The notes under the pieces were generated by a model. The model did no database searches, was not told the origin of the DNA, and saw only the letters and a program-made list of their open reading frames with translations. From Acidobacteriota bacterium (GTDB taxonomy: Bacteria; Acidobacteriota; Blastocatellia; Pyrinomonadales; Pyrinomonadaceae), in NCBI GenBank assembly GCA_020199775.1, contig JAIVJZ010000003.1, forward strand, positions 79,113 to 143,112: DNA of 64,000 nt. The letters are read 5' to 3'. The translations under genes and the position numbers were made by a program. The first letter of the stretch is position 1; each line of letters opens with the position of its first letter. This document shows positions 1 through 8,839 of the stretch, piece by piece.

Positions 1-262
1 TGCAGGTCTTCGTCGGCGGCAGTCCGGCGTTGGAAGAGACTTCGACGGACGTGTGGCAGTAGCGGCAGTCGATGCCGTCGTCGCCCGTGTGGTGCTTGTG
101 CGAAAACTGGACGGGCTGCTCGCGTTCGTCGAACGCGCCCGTGTTCCAAGACGAGCGGTTGATCTCGGCCACCGCCCACGTCACAAACAGCAGGACGAAG
201 ATCGAGCCGAAGATGCTCAGCTTGGCGAGCGTGTTGGTGCTGCGGTGAAAAATTTGCGGCAT
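1..262 (-). CDS. actA: Alternative complex III cytochrome c subunit ActA-like (3' part beyond window)
   Basis: Only the N-terminal 87 codons lie in the window. The product starts MPQIFHRSTNT, has one hydrophobic segment at about residues 14-32 (FGSIFVLLFVTWAVAE), and then an FSHKHH stretch followed by a CRYCH heme c motif (CxxCH). This matches ActA, the multiheme cytochrome of alternative complex III, which oxidises quinol and passes electrons to a terminal oxidase. The N-terminal wording is very close to ActA proteins I know. The ATG at 262 has an AGGGA ribosome site a few bases upstream. Other multiheme cytochromes share CxxCH motifs, but the membrane anchor followed by F-S-H-K-H-H is typical of ActA. 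Confidence 0.8.
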   Translation of the reverse strand, partial: MPQIFHRSTNTLAKLSIFGSIFVLLFVTWAVAEINRSSWNTGAFDEREQPVQFSHKHHTGDDGIDCRYCHTSVEVSSNAGLPPTKTC

Positions 263-730
263 GCTTAGTCCCTGCTGCTAATCTGCTGTTGTGACCTTAC
301 GCCTTCGGGCGACCGTTTTTGTAAAGCTGTTGATAAACCGAAGGTCGCCTGCGCGGTCGCGCGTCAGACAAAGAAAGGCCACCACCTACCGAACGGGCGG
401 GCGCACTACATGACGAGGTACGGAAGTCTTAAGCGTGCAAGCTACAACTTTCCCCGTCATGCCCCCTTGTGCCAAAATTCTTGTGGTGGGGTAGTGATAC
501 TAAATTTTCCGCCGAACGGCAAGCGACAGGCTGAATTAATTCACCAATAAATGCGCGCGTTCCCCGACCCCACGCGCCCCCCGACGCGCCGCACACGCCC
601 CGACACGGCATAAACGCTGGACGAAAACGCGCGCGCCCCGCGCGAGTTATAAGTTCGCGACGCGCAAACGCTCACGATTATTCATGCTTGCAGCGAGCCG
701 CAATTGCGTGAATCGAGCGGAAAATTAAGA
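263..730. other. Intergenic region upstream of the actA-like gene
   Basis: About 470 bases without a convincing gene. It holds a locally AT-rich stretch around 470-550 and should carry the promoter and leader of the minus-strand act operon. I could not pick a convincing -35/-10 pair. Short open frames here have no recognisable product. Confidence 0.5.
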
Positions 731-851
731 GAGATTCACCGCCGCAGACACTCAGAGTTGACCGATGAAGGAGGGACGATGAACGATGAACTGAAAGCAA
801 CTCGCTTTCACTTCATCGTTCATCGTTCAACTCTCCGTGTCTTCCGCGTCC
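731..851. repeat. Heptamer palindrome P1, nested, at the 3' end of the EamA gene
   Basis: The inner arms at 778-790 and 812-824 are perfect inverted copies of 13 bases built from AACGATG units, extended by TGAAAG and CTTTCA around a short loop. An outer imperfect pair (near 731-757 and 829-851) resembles palindrome P16 near 6 kb. The outer right arm lies in the last codons of the EamA transporter, whose stop is at 827-829. Confidence 0.85.
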
Positions 852-1741
852 CGCTTTTGCTTCGCCACCCAGACGGCGTGCGAGGCGACGGCGGCGATGA
901 TGATCGCGCCGCCCGCAATCGCCCAACCGCCGGGGCGTTCGCCGACGAAGAGGAAGACCCAGATGGGGTTGAAGATGGGTTCGATGTAGCCGATGACGCT
1001 GGCGTCGAGCGATTTCACGCCGCGCGCGATGCCGAGCGTGAGAAGCGTGTAGCCGACGCCGAGTTGGACGATGCCGAGGTAAGCGGCGATGGCAAGGTTG
1101 GTCGGCGTGAAATGCTCCGCGCCGCTCACGATGGCGGGCAGCATCACGAGCGCGAGCAGCCAGTTTCCGTAGATGACGGACGAGGCGCGGTTGACTTCGC
1201 GCGCGCGCGGGTGGCGCAGGAGCAGGAAGAGGACGGCGAAGCACACGCCGGAGGCGAGCGCGGTGAGATTGCCTTCCACGTCCCGTGGCCTGAGTTGGCC
1301 GACGAAGAAGAGCGACATCCCCAGCAGGCAGAAGGCGACGACGACGAAGTCCGCCGCGCGATACTTCTCTTTGAAGAAGAAAGGCTCTGCGAGCAGGATG
1401 TAGACGGGCGCGGTGTATTGCAGGAAGATGGCGTTGGCGGCCGTCGTCTGCATCGTCGCGCGGACGAAGAAGTAGAGAAGCGCGGCGTAGAAGACGGCGG
1501 CGACGGCCGTGACGAGGTTGAGGCGAAAGCCCTCTCGCCTCGTCAACAGCATCACGGTCGCCGCCGCCAACAGCGCGCGCGCGCCGGAGAGTTCCGCGTC
1601 CGAGAGCGTGCTCCACTTGATGAACAGCCCGCCCGTGCTCCACAACAGCATGGCGACGAGGACGAACCAGACGGGCGAGACGCCGCCCGCCGCCGCTGCC
1701 GCCGTCGCCCCGCCTTCGCCGCTCCCAGAAGTTCCGGCCAT
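827..1741 (-). CDS. EamA/DMT-superfamily transporter
   Basis: Encodes 304 residues of very hydrophobic sequence with about ten predicted membrane segments in two similar halves, the layout of the drug/metabolite transporter superfamily (two EamA domains). A Gly/Ala-rich tail of about 20 residues precedes the first helix. Typical features are LLWSTGGLFIKW in helix 1, the small-residue LQYTAPVYILLAEPFFFKE segment at the end of the first half, and YIEPIFNPIWVFLFVGE at the equivalent place in the second half. The substrate cannot be told from sequence. The start lies 12 bases downstream of the preceding gene's stop, so the two are probably co-transcribed. The last codons run into palindrome P1. 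Confidence 0.85.
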   Translation of the reverse strand: MAGTSGSGEGGATAAAAAGGVSPVWFVLVAMLLWSTGGLFIKWSTLSDAELSGARALLAAATVMLLTRREGFRLNLVTAVAAVFYAALLYFFVRATMQTTAANAIFLQYTAPVYILLAEPFFFKEKYRAADFVVVAFCLLGMSLFFVGQLRPRDVEGNLTALASGVCFAVLFLLLRHPRAREVNRASSVIYGNWLLALVMLPAIVSGAEHFTPTNLAIAAYLGIVQLGVGYTLLTLGIARGVKSLDASVIGYIEPIFNPIWVFLFVGERPGGWAIAGGAIIIAAVASHAVWVAKQKRDAEDTES

Positions 1742-1753
1742 TTGCGAGAGACG

Positions 1754-2560
1754 CTATTGCGACGCCCCCGAACCGAAGCGGAACGATTCGAGGATAACCG
1801 GCAACTCGCCCTTCTCGCCCACGTCTTCCACGCCCGACAACTCCGGCGCGCGATCCGACGCGATCATCACGAGCGCGACGCCCTTCTTCTGTCCCGCGGG
1901 CGGCGGCAGCATCGCGACGCGCCCCCAGAACTCCACGTTATTCTTCTCCGCCGAGAAGCGAAACTCGTAGCCGTCGTAGGGACCGATCTTCGTTTCGCCC
2001 TCCGACAACTTTTTGTAATTCGGGAACTGCGACGCGAACTGCGTGTTGAACTGCGTGGCGAGTTGCGGCATCAACTGCTTGTCGAGCGCGGTGCCGGTCG
2101 CGCTCACCCAGCCGACGGCGAAGTTCTCCTGCGTGAAGTTGCCGTCGTCGCCGCTCACTTTGCGTTCGACCCTGACGAAGTTCGGCGCGGGGTTGGGGTC
2201 GAGTTCCCAGCCATCGGGATAATTGAATGAGAAATCGACGAAGTTATCCGCGAGGTTGCCGCTGCGCCCCTGCCGCGAATTGACGTATCGCTTGGTATTC
2301 GCGGCTTGCGTCGGCTCGGCCGTGTTGGAATCTCTCCGGTTGGAGTTCGACATGTTGGAGTTGAGAGACTTCGCCGTCTCCTCCGCTTTTTTGAAACCTA
2401 AATAAGCCAGCCCGCCAACCGCAATCACGATGATAATGATCAGCAAAAGACAGCCGACGACGCCGCCGATAATCCACGGCTTCTTCGACTTCGGAGCCGG
2501 GCCTTGCGACATACCGGAGGGGGAATAATTCGGCGCGCCCGCCGGGGGATAGTTCTGCAT
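1754..2560 (-). CDS. Membrane-anchored protein with proline-rich N-terminus
   Basis: Encodes 268 residues. The ATG at 2560 is chosen because AAGGAGA sits just upstream; a longer frame to 2638 only translates palindrome P2. An N-terminal stretch rich in Pro, Gly and Tyr is followed by one transmembrane segment (PWIIGGVVGCLLLIIIIVI, about residues 31-55). An Asn/Ser-rich linker and a C-terminal domain with FSFNYPDGWELDPN and a series of predicted strands come next. That domain resembles the PsbP/DUF1795-like fold in general appearance, but this is only an impression. Probably anchored in the inner membrane with the domain outside. Function unknown. Confidence 0.7.
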   Translation of the reverse strand: MQNYPPAGAPNYSPSGMSQGPAPKSKKPWIIGGVVGCLLLIIIIVIAVGGLAYLGFKKAEETAKSLNSNMSNSNRRDSNTAEPTQAANTKRYVNSRQGRSGNLADNFVDFSFNYPDGWELDPNPAPNFVRVERKVSGDDGNFTQENFAVGWVSATGTALDKQLMPQLATQFNTQFASQFPNYKKLSEGETKIGPYDGYEFRFSAEKNNVEFWGRVAMLPPPAGQKKGVALVMIASDRAPELSGVEDVGEKGELPVILESFRFGSGASQ

Positions 2561-2585
2561 GCTTAGAGTCTCCTTCAAGTTAAAT

Positions 2586-2664
2586 GATGAAGTAGGAACG
2601 CGGAACGATGAACTGAAGACAAAAGCATTTGCTTTCATTCATCGTTCCGCGTTCCTACTTCATC
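2586..2664. repeat. Heptamer palindrome P2
   Basis: The arms at 2586-2612 and 2638-2664 are perfect 27-base inverted copies. They contain GATGAAG, GAACGCG and GAACGATGAA blocks around a loop with AAAAGCATTTGCTTT. It fills the gap between the stop of the M14 peptidase gene (2672) and the next gene's ribosome site. Confidence 0.95.
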
Positions 2665-2671
2665 GTTGTCT

Positions 2672-5600
2672 TTATTGTTCTTCACTTCTCGTTTCGCGCG
2701 TCGGCGCGGGCGTCGGCTCCGTACGGCCGACGCCGAGATTGTCGTAGTTGAGTGCGGCATTGAAGAGGAGGAAGAATTCCCCCTGAGTCTGGTGTCGCCA
2801 CATGGGATTGGTGGCGAACAGGAGGATGTGGCCGCGCCCCAAGGGCACATCGACGACGGCGGGGCGGTTCGCCAACTCCGAGCCGTTCGCCAGCATACCG
2901 CTGACGAGCAGGTCGCGCTCCTCGCGTGCGAAACGCAGCACGACGCGCGGGCGTTCCGCGAGCGGCACGTAGAACGCGCCGAGTTGGAGGCGTTGTTCAT
3001 CCGTGATCTGTTCCTCGCCGGGACGCGCGGGCGGTCGCGGCGGCGACGGCGCGGCCTGCGGCATCGCCTGAATCACGTCGGGGTCGTTCACACCGCCGCG
3101 CCCCGAAGGACGCGCGCCACCACCGGGTGCGCCGCCGCCGCCACCGCCCGGCACGCCTGTCGCCACCTGAAAGAGTGGGGCTTGGTTGAAGTAGATGGGC
3201 AACGTCTCGCCGTAGCCGTAACTGATCGGACTTTTGCGGTCGGCGAAAGTGGCGTTGAAAATTGAGCCCGCGGCCTGTAGCTGGCGCGGCGTCTCAATCG
3301 TCACGCCGGTCGTCATGCCGTATTCGACGGGCACGCGCACGGTGTTCTGCACGGCGACGAAGAGACCGCCTTCCGAGACGAAGCGTTGCAGGTTGGCGAC
3401 GCCCCCGAGTCCCATACCGCCCCGGATGTCGTCCGACTGGTCGGGCGAATTGCCGAAGTTCGGCGTGAGAGCCGAAGCCTTCCACGGGATCGGGTCGCCG
3501 CGTCGCGGGATGCCGTTGACGATTGATTGCGCCGTGCCGCCGACGGGCGGGAAGATGATCACGTCGAAGCGTTCGCGCAAATTCGGCGTGTCGCGGATCG
3601 TGTGCTCGGAGATGTAGCTGTAAGGGATGTTCAGGCGGTCGAACTCGATGCGATACCAGCCCTCGTTCTGCGTGTTTTGCCACGTGTGCAGGATGGCGAT
3701 GCGCGGCGTGCCGATTTCGTGCGAACGCACGGCCGGGTTGTCGTTGAAGCCGTTGGCGGTTAAGCCCAACTCGACGACGGCCGCTTCGAGGCGCGCGCGC
3801 AGGTCGGCCGGGTTGCCCTCGGTTTTGATGATGAACGAACCCGCGTTGAAATCCTGCGTGCCGACTTTGAAACTGCTTTCCGCAACGCTCACCCGCACGT
3901 CTTTCAGACGGTAGCGGAGCGTCGCCAGCGTGTTCTCCGTGTTGTGATTGATGACGAAAACTTTCGCGCCCGACGCGCCCGCGAGACGCCCGCGCACGCT
4001 CGCGTCCGCCGTCAAAAGTTCCATCGGCGCGGCGAGCACGGCGCGGTCTTTGACGCGCACGGTCGGGACGTTGCGCATCGCGCCGAGCGTCCAGCCCGTG
4101 TCGTCGTAGGGGCGTGGGTCGCTCGCGTTGTAATACTGCGTGTCGAGCATCATGTCGGCCATGCGCGAGTAGGGCTGATCCATACGGATGATGTATGAGC
4201 CCGCCGGGAAACGACGTTCCGGCGTCCTGCGTTCCGTTTGCCCCGCCCCCGCGCGCGGCGGCTGGTGCTCCGTGCTCCCCGGCGCGCGCTCGCCCTCCGG
4301 GCTGCGCTGTTCCGCGCCCTGCTCCGCTCTCGCTTCGCGCGGCGCGTCCCGCTCCGCCGGGCGGGACGATGGCCTCTCGTCCTTCAACGTGAACTCGCGC
4401 GTCGCGCGATGCACCTCGACGCCCATCAGCCGGAGCAAGTTCACCATGTCGGCCGCCTCGACGGGGCGCGGCGCGTCGCCCGGCACGACGTAGGCCACAG
4501 GCCCTTCGTTCAACGCCTTCGCCACGGCGCGCTTGCTCTTGAGATAAAAGTTGTTCAGGAAACGCTCGCGGTTGTTGGCCGTGAAATTCATGGCGAGCAG
4601 GATGGCCGACTGTTGCAGGTTGACGTTGTTGCGCAGCGACCACTTGACGCGCGGCAGCGGCGGGTTCGGCCTGTACCAGTCGCGCTGCGCCTGCTGCGCG
4701 ACGGTGCGATCAAGCGTGTCCGCGCCGCCGTTGCCGAACGTCTCGTAGAATCGCCCGATGGAGTTGTGGCCGTTGGCGACGTAGAACATGTAATTGGGCG
4801 CCCAGCCGTCGTAGAAGCCGTGCGTCCAGACGCCGGGCACGCCGCGCTTCGTCATCTCTTCGACTTCGTGGTAGGCGAGCAGGTGCCACTCGTCGATCAC
4901 AATCGGGTCGAGCCACGCGTTGTAGGGCCCCGTGCCCGTCGAGGTGTAGAGGAACGGCACGGACTCGTGCAGGTCGTGCAAGACCTGCGGGTGATATTCG
5001 AGAAAGGTGCGCATCATGTTACGCGTCAAGGCGAGCGCCATCCCCAGCCCGTCGCGGTTGTTGTCGTGCGCGACGTACTTGCCCCAGTAAAGGAGCGACG
5101 GCGAATTTTTGCCGGGGTTGGCCTTGCGATAGTTGTAGAGATCGACCATGCGGTCGCGCCCGTCAACTTCGAGCGTCGGCGTGATGAGCACGACGAGGTT
5201 GCGCCGGATGTCCTGTATGAACGGCGACTCTTCGACGGCGAGGCGATAGGCCATCTCCATCAGCATTTCGGGCGAGCCGGTTTCGGTCGAATGGATCGAG
5301 CCGGAAGCCCAGTAGAAAGCCTTGCCTTCGCCGATGAGTTGTTTGGCCTCCGCGTCGGACGTGCGGCGCGGGTCGGCGAGTCGCGCGGTGATCTCTTTAT
5401 AACGATCAAGTTGCCTGAGGTTCGCCTCGTCGCTGACGGCGACGAGCAACTGCTCCCTGCCCTCCTCCGACTTCTCCGGCGCGACGAAGACGCGCACGCG
5501 CGGGCTGCTGCGCTCCAACTCGCGCATGTAACGATGAATGTCTTTCGTGTAGGTCAGCTTGCCGGGCGTGCCGACGACGTAGCCGAGCGACTTCTCCGGC

Positions 5601-5851
5601 GAGGGCACGCGGTCGGACGCGGGGAGGTGATCGACGAGTTCGGTCAGAAAATATTTCTCCGTCGTGTACTCTTTGATCTTGGCGGTGTAGGCTTCGTCGT
5701 TGCGCGCGGCCGCCGCCGCAGTCGCGGTCGCCGTGGTGGTGGCGGGCGCGGCGGCTTTCCGCTGCGCGAGCGCGGGCAGCGAGACGAGCAGCGCGGCGGC
5801 GCAGGCCAAAGCGCACGCGTGGCGTAACGAGAGTGGGCGTCCTCGTTTCAT
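2672..5851 (-). CDS. Secreted M14-family zinc carboxypeptidase with extra C-terminal domains
   Basis: Encodes 1059 residues with a clear signal peptide (ACALACAAALLVSLPALAQ). The M14 peptidase domain covers roughly residues 75-430. Zinc-binding H187 and E190 lie in the motif SGSIHSTETGSPE, and the distal histidine is probably H292 or H295 in LHDLHESVPFLY. After a charged, low-complexity stretch (about residues 500-560) comes a region resembling glutamine-amidotransferase-like folds (RIAILHTWQNTQNEGWYRIE) and a C-terminal strand-rich part ending near GRGHILLFATNP. The expected role is removal of C-terminal residues from peptides in the periplasm or outside the cell. It is much longer than a classical carboxypeptidase (about 300 residues for the mature domain). 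Specificity is not predictable. Confidence 0.88.
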   Translation of the reverse strand: MKRGRPLSLRHACALACAAALLVSLPALAQRKAAAPATTTATATAAAAARNDEAYTAKIKEYTTEKYFLTELVDHLPASDRVPSPEKSLGYVVGTPGKLTYTKDIHRYMRELERSSPRVRVFVAPEKSEEGREQLLVAVSDEANLRQLDRYKEITARLADPRRTSDAEAKQLIGEGKAFYWASGSIHSTETGSPEMLMEMAYRLAVEESPFIQDIRRNLVVLITPTLEVDGRDRMVDLYNYRKANPGKNSPSLLYWGKYVAHDNNRDGLGMALALTRNMMRTFLEYHPQVLHDLHESVPFLYTSTGTGPYNAWLDPIVIDEWHLLAYHEVEEMTKRGVPGVWTHGFYDGWAPNYMFYVANGHNSIGRFYETFGNGGADTLDRTVAQQAQRDWYRPNPPLPRVKWSLRNNVNLQQSAILLAMNFTANNRERFLNNFYLKSKRAVAKALNEGPVAYVVPGDAPRPVEAADMVNLLRLMGVEVHRATREFTLKDERPSSRPAERDAPREARAEQGAEQRSPEGERAPGSTEHQPPRAGAGQTERRTPERRFPAGSYIIRMDQPYSRMADMMLDTQYYNASDPRPYDDTGWTLGAMRNVPTVRVKDRAVLAAPMELLTADASVRGRLAGASGAKVFVINHNTENTLATLRYRLKDVRVSVAESSFKVGTQDFNAGSFIIKTEGNPADLRARLEAAVVELGLTANGFNDNPAVRSHEIGTPRIAILHTWQNTQNEGWYRIEFDRLNIPYSYISEHTIRDTPNLRERFDVIIFPPVGGTAQSIVNGIPRRGDPIPWKASALTPNFGNSPDQSDDIRGGMGLGGVANLQRFVSEGGLFVAVQNTVRVPVEYGMTTGVTIETPRQLQAAGSIFNATFADRKSPISYGYGETLPIYFNQAPLFQVATGVPGGGGGGAPGGGARPSGRGGVNDPDVIQAMPQAAPSPPRPPARPGEEQITDEQRLQLGAFYVPLAERPRVVLRFAREERDLLVSGMLANGSELANRPAVVDVPLGRGHILLFATNPMWRHQTQGEFFLLFNAALNYDNLGVGRTEPTPAPTRETRSEEQ

Positions 5852-5954
5852 CGAATTTCCTCCGTTGAGAATAGAGACAGGTTCAAGCGCGGTACGGTCT
5901 GTTTGAAATGAAAGCGGAAGGATGATAAATCATCAGCGCGCAAATTTCATAATC

Positions 5955-6062
5955 TTTCTCTGTGCCGCCTTCGTGTTCTCCGTCTCCGCGATGGTGAATG
6001 CCGGTTAGTCGATCATTCACCGCCGCAGAAGACACGAGGGGCGCGAGAGGGGCACAGAGGGA
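5955..6062. repeat. Long inverted repeat P16 between divergent genes
   Basis: Imperfect inverted arms of about 45 bases, near 5955-5999 and 6015-6062. They carry CTCTGTGCC, CGTGTTCTCCG and GGTGAAT on one side and their complements on the other. The same CACCGCCGCAGA(AGA)CAC wording recurs in the outer arm of P1. It lies between the divergent M14 and P1-peptidase genes, so it also sits in their promoter area. Confidence 0.7.
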
Positions 6063-6076
6063 AGCCCGAACTTAAA

Positions 6077-7333
6077 ATGATGTTGAAAAAACTTTTCCTC
6101 GCGCTGGCGTTCGCGCTTGTCAACGTCGCGCCCATCAACACGCAAACCGGTATGCGGAAGAACACGAGACCGCGGGCGCGCGAGGCGGGCGTCCGCGTCG
6201 GCGTCCTCCCGACGGGCGCGGCAAACGCCATCACGGACGTGGCGGGCGTGCGCGTCGGCCACACGACAATCGTCCGCGGCTCCGAAATCCGCACGGGCGT
6301 CACGGCCGTCCTGCCGCACGCGGGCAATCTGTTTCGCGAGAAGGTGGCGGGGGCGGTCTTCGTCGGCAACGGCTTCGGGAAACTCGCGGGCTCGACGCAG
6401 GTCAACGAACTCGGAGAGATCGAGACGCCGATCCTGTTGACTTCAACTCTGAGCGTGCCGCGCGCGGCGGACGCCCTCGTCGAATACATGCTCGCGCTGC
6501 CCGGCAACGAGAACGTGCGCAGCGTCAACCCGCTCGTCGCCGAGACGAACGACGGCGGGCTGAACGACATTCGCGGCCGACACGTCGCGCGCGAAGACGT
6601 GCACGCCGCGATCAGAGGCGCGACGGGCGGCGCGGTCGAAGAGGGCGCGGTCGGCGCGGGGGCGGGGACAATCGCTTTCGGTTTCAAGGGCGGCATCGGC
6701 ACGTCTTCGCGCAAACTCCCGCCCCGGCTCGGCGGCTACACCGTGGGCGCGCTCGTCCAGACGAACTACGGCGGCGTGCTCACCATCAACGGCGCTCCCG
6801 TCGGCCGCGAACTCGGCAAGTTTTATCTCAAGGAAGAACTCGAACAGGCCGCGGGCGTCGCGGCGCGGCGCGCGGGCGGCAAGCACACGGCAGGCGTCGC
6901 CGACGGCGTGAGCGACGCGGCGGACGGTTCGATCATCATCGTCATCGCGACGGACGCGCCCGTCGATGCGCGCAACCTGCGGCGGATGGCGGCGCGCGCG
7001 ATGTTGGGCTTGGGACGCACGGGCGCGTCCGGCTCGAACGGCAGCGGCGATTACGTCATCGCGTTTTCCAACGCTTCGGAAGTGCGCGTGCGCGCGAGCG
7101 GCGACGCGAGGCCGGGCGAAATTTTCGCGCCGCGCGAGTTGAAATTATTATCGAACGATGCCATGTCGCCGCTGTTCCTCGCTTGTATCGAAGCGACGGA
7201 AGAGGCGATCTACAATTCGCTTTTCCGCGCGCAGACGACGACGGGGCGCGGCGGGCTGACCGTCGAAGCCCTCCCGCTGGAACGCACCCTCGAAATTTTG
7301 CGCAAGTACAACGCGCTCGCACCGAAACCTTGA
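6077..7333 (+). CDS. P1-family (DmpA/BapA-type) self-processing aminopeptidase
   Basis: Encodes 418 residues starting with a signal-like segment ([17 protein letters not shown]). The body matches the P1 peptidase family of DmpA/BapA, N-terminal nucleophile hydrolases that cut themselves into two chains. Visible landmarks are [13 protein letters not shown] near residue 55, [23 protein letters not shown], and the expected cleavage site before Ser285 in [13 protein letters not shown]. From BapA/DmpA knowledge that Ser becomes the N-terminus of the beta chain and the nucleophile. Likely substrates are N-terminal D-, beta- or small L-amino acids on peptides. crcB begins 19 bases after its stop, suggesting co-transcription. 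Confidence 0.9.
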   Translation: MMLKKLFLALAFALVNVAPINTQTGMRKNTRPRAREAGVRVGVLPTGAANAITDVAGVRVGHTTIVRGSEIRTGVTAVLPHAGNLFREKVAGAVFVGNGFGKLAGSTQVNELGEIETPILLTSTLSVPRAADALVEYMLALPGNENVRSVNPLVAETNDGGLNDIRGRHVAREDVHAAIRGATGGAVEEGAVGAGAGTIAFGFKGGIGTSSRKLPPRLGGYTVGALVQTNYGGVLTINGAPVGRELGKFYLKEELEQAAGVAARRAGGKHTAGVADGVSDAADGSIIIVIATDAPVDARNLRRMAARAMLGLGRTGASGSNGSGDYVIAFSNASEVRVRASGDARPGEIFAPRELKLLSNDAMSPLFLACIEATEEAIYNSLFRAQTTTGRGGLTVEALPLERTLEILRKYNALAPKP

Positions 7334-7352
7334 ACGGGCGGGGAGGGCGGCC

Positions 7353-7886
7353 GTGGACACGTTGACGAAATATCTGGCGGTGGCGGCGGGCAGCGCGCTC
7401 GGCGGCATGCTCCGCTATTTTCTGGGCAGCACGACATGGTCGCGCACGGCCGCGCCGTTCCCGGCGGCGACTTTCGTCATCAACGTGACCGGCTCTTTCG
7501 TCGTCGGCTTCTTCCTGACGCTCGCGACCGAACGCCTGCAAATGAGCGCGCATCTCCGGCTCGCCGTCGCCGTCGGCTTCGTCGGCGCGTACACGACCTT
7601 CTCGACTTTTGAATACGAGACGCTCAGGCTGGCCGAAGAACACAATTTTCAACTCGCGCTGCTCAACGTGTTCCTGAGCGTCGTCGTCGGGTTCGCCGCC
7701 GTCTGGGGCGGGGCGCGGCTGGCGCGCGAATTCGAGGCCACGGCGGCGGCGGCGACGCCCGCCGCCGGCCGCGCCGGACATGCGCCTTTCGAGCGGCAGG
7801 CCGACCCGCGCGCTCCGGCGCGAGGCGCGGGCGCAGCGCAGCGCGACATACGCGATGCAACCGTCGAGCCGCCCCGTGATGTATAA
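7353..7886 (+). CDS. crcB: Fluoride channel CrcB/Fluc with an extra C-terminal tail
   Basis: Encodes 177 residues from a GTG start with GGGAGGG just upstream. The first ~130 residues are a CrcB/Fluc channel: four membrane helices, [13 protein letters not shown] in helix 1, the family-typical [10 protein letters not shown], and [13 protein letters not shown] with the TTFSTF track. The channel lets fluoride leave the cell. The remaining ~48 residues are Ala/Arg/Pro-rich and look unstructured, whereas the family usually ends at about 125-130 residues. No fluoride riboswitch is seen upstream, where the P1-peptidase gene ends only 19 bases away. Confidence 0.92.
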   Translation: MDTLTKYLAVAAGSALGGMLRYFLGSTTWSRTAAPFPAATFVINVTGSFVVGFFLTLATERLQMSAHLRLAVAVGFVGAYTTFSTFEYETLRLAEEHNFQLALLNVFLSVVVGFAAVWGGARLAREFEATAAAATPAAGRAGHAPFERQADPRAPARGAGAAQRDIRDATVEPPRDV

Positions 7887-7887
7887 T
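7858..7887 (+). promoter_or_regulatory. Possible promoter for the BI-1 family gene
   Basis: A perfect TATAAT -10 box lies at 7882-7887, overlapping the crcB stop and about 110 bases before the next start. The -35 region is poor, so this is tentative. Confidence 0.35.
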
Positions 7888-7997
7888 CGCGTTCGGATGC
7901 AGCTATCGCGCGGGCGTCGGCATCTTAATTTGTACGCGCGGCGCATAGAGCGCACGCGATAAATTTCAGCCGAAATTTTCACGAAGGAAGGATTTCA

Positions 7998-8753
7998 ATG
8001 AACGACTTTCAGTCCCCGAATCAACGCTACAGCCCCCCGCAGCAGGCGTGGCCGCCGCAGCAGCCGGACGCGGGCGGGTGGGGCAGTCTACAGGCGCAGA
8101 CGGCGGCGCAAGCCACGGTCGCCGAACGGATGGGATTTATCCGCAAAGTCTACGCGCTCTTTTTTGTCGGGACGCTGTTCGCCATCGGCGGCGTCGCGCT
8201 CGGCATGTCGTCTCCGGCGCTATTCGAGTATGCCTCGGAGCACCCGTTCATCATGCTTCTGGTGATGCTCGGCGCGGTGATGGGCGCGACGGCCGTGCGC
8301 CACGTTCCCGTCGTCAACGTCGTCGCGCTCTTCGCGTTCACGACGTTTACGGGCGTGGTGATCTCGCCGCTGATGTACTACGTGAGCCAAGTTAACCCGG
8401 CCTCGATCTGGCAGGCGGGCGTGCTGACGGTGGGCATCTTCGGCGGCTTGACGGCCTACGTCTTCATCTCGAAGCGCGATTTCAGTTTCCTGCGCGGGAT
8501 GCTCTGGACGGGCTTGATCATCATGATCCTCGGCGGGCTGCTCAACGTCTTTCTCGTCGGATCGAGCGCGCTCGGCTTCGGGCTGGCGGCGGCGACGCTG
8601 CTGCTCTTCTCCGGCTTCGTGCTCTACGACACGTCGAACATCATCCGCCGCTACCCGACCAACGAATACATCGCGGGCGCGCTCGACCTCTACCTCGACG
8701 CCTTCAACATCTTCCTCGCGCTGATCCGTATCCTGAACGCGGGACGACGCTGA
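7998..8753 (+). CDS. Bax inhibitor-1 (BI-1/YccA) family membrane protein
   Basis: Encodes 251 residues. A soluble N-terminus of about 45 residues rich in Pro and Gln precedes seven predicted membrane helices. Family landmarks are RMGFIRKVYALFFVGTLFAIGG at the first helix, SPLMYYVSQVNP, and the last helix region LYDTSNIIRRYP followed by ALDLYLDAFNIFLALIRILN. In the known structure of a bacterial BI-1 homolog the acidic pair near the C-terminus gates a calcium leak, and the Asp residues here are in place. A ribosome site (AAGGAAGG) precedes the ATG. The cellular role in bacteria is poorly known. Confidence 0.92.
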   Translation: MNDFQSPNQRYSPPQQAWPPQQPDAGGWGSLQAQTAAQATVAERMGFIRKVYALFFVGTLFAIGGVALGMSSPALFEYASEHPFIMLLVMLGAVMGATAVRHVPVVNVVALFAFTTFTGVVISPLMYYVSQVNPASIWQAGVLTVGIFGGLTAYVFISKRDFSFLRGMLWTGLIIMILGGLLNVFLVGSSALGFGLAAATLLLFSGFVLYDTSNIIRRYPTNEYIAGALDLYLDAFNIFLALIRILNAGRR

Positions 8754-8777
8754 AGCGCGACTCTCCGACTGCCAGCG

Positions 8778-8817
8778 AAAGCGGCGCGGCACTTTTGACG
8801 AGTGCCGCGCCGCTTTT
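8778..8817. terminator. Bidirectional intrinsic terminator
   Basis: A perfect 13-base stem (8781-8793 with 8801-8813, GCGGCGCGGCACT) and 7-base loop, flanked by AAA on the left and TTTT on the right. It lies between the convergent BI-1 and TonB-receptor genes and should serve both. Confidence 0.9.
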
Positions 8818-8839
8818 CCATTCGGACGGGCGAACAGTT

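Noticed and set aside
429-611. 60-codon frame upstream of the actA-like gene
   Set aside because: No recognisable product, no good ribosome site, and it lies in a likely promoter region.
4238-5827. Long plus-strand open frame opposite the M14 peptidase
   Set aside because: Same effect of GC-rich third positions; low-complexity Arg/Val/Asp product and no ribosome site.
7334-7352. Fluoride riboswitch before crcB
   Set aside because: Only 19 bases lie between the preceding stop and the GTG start, too little for the aptamer, and no aptamer sequence is seen in the upstream gene's end.
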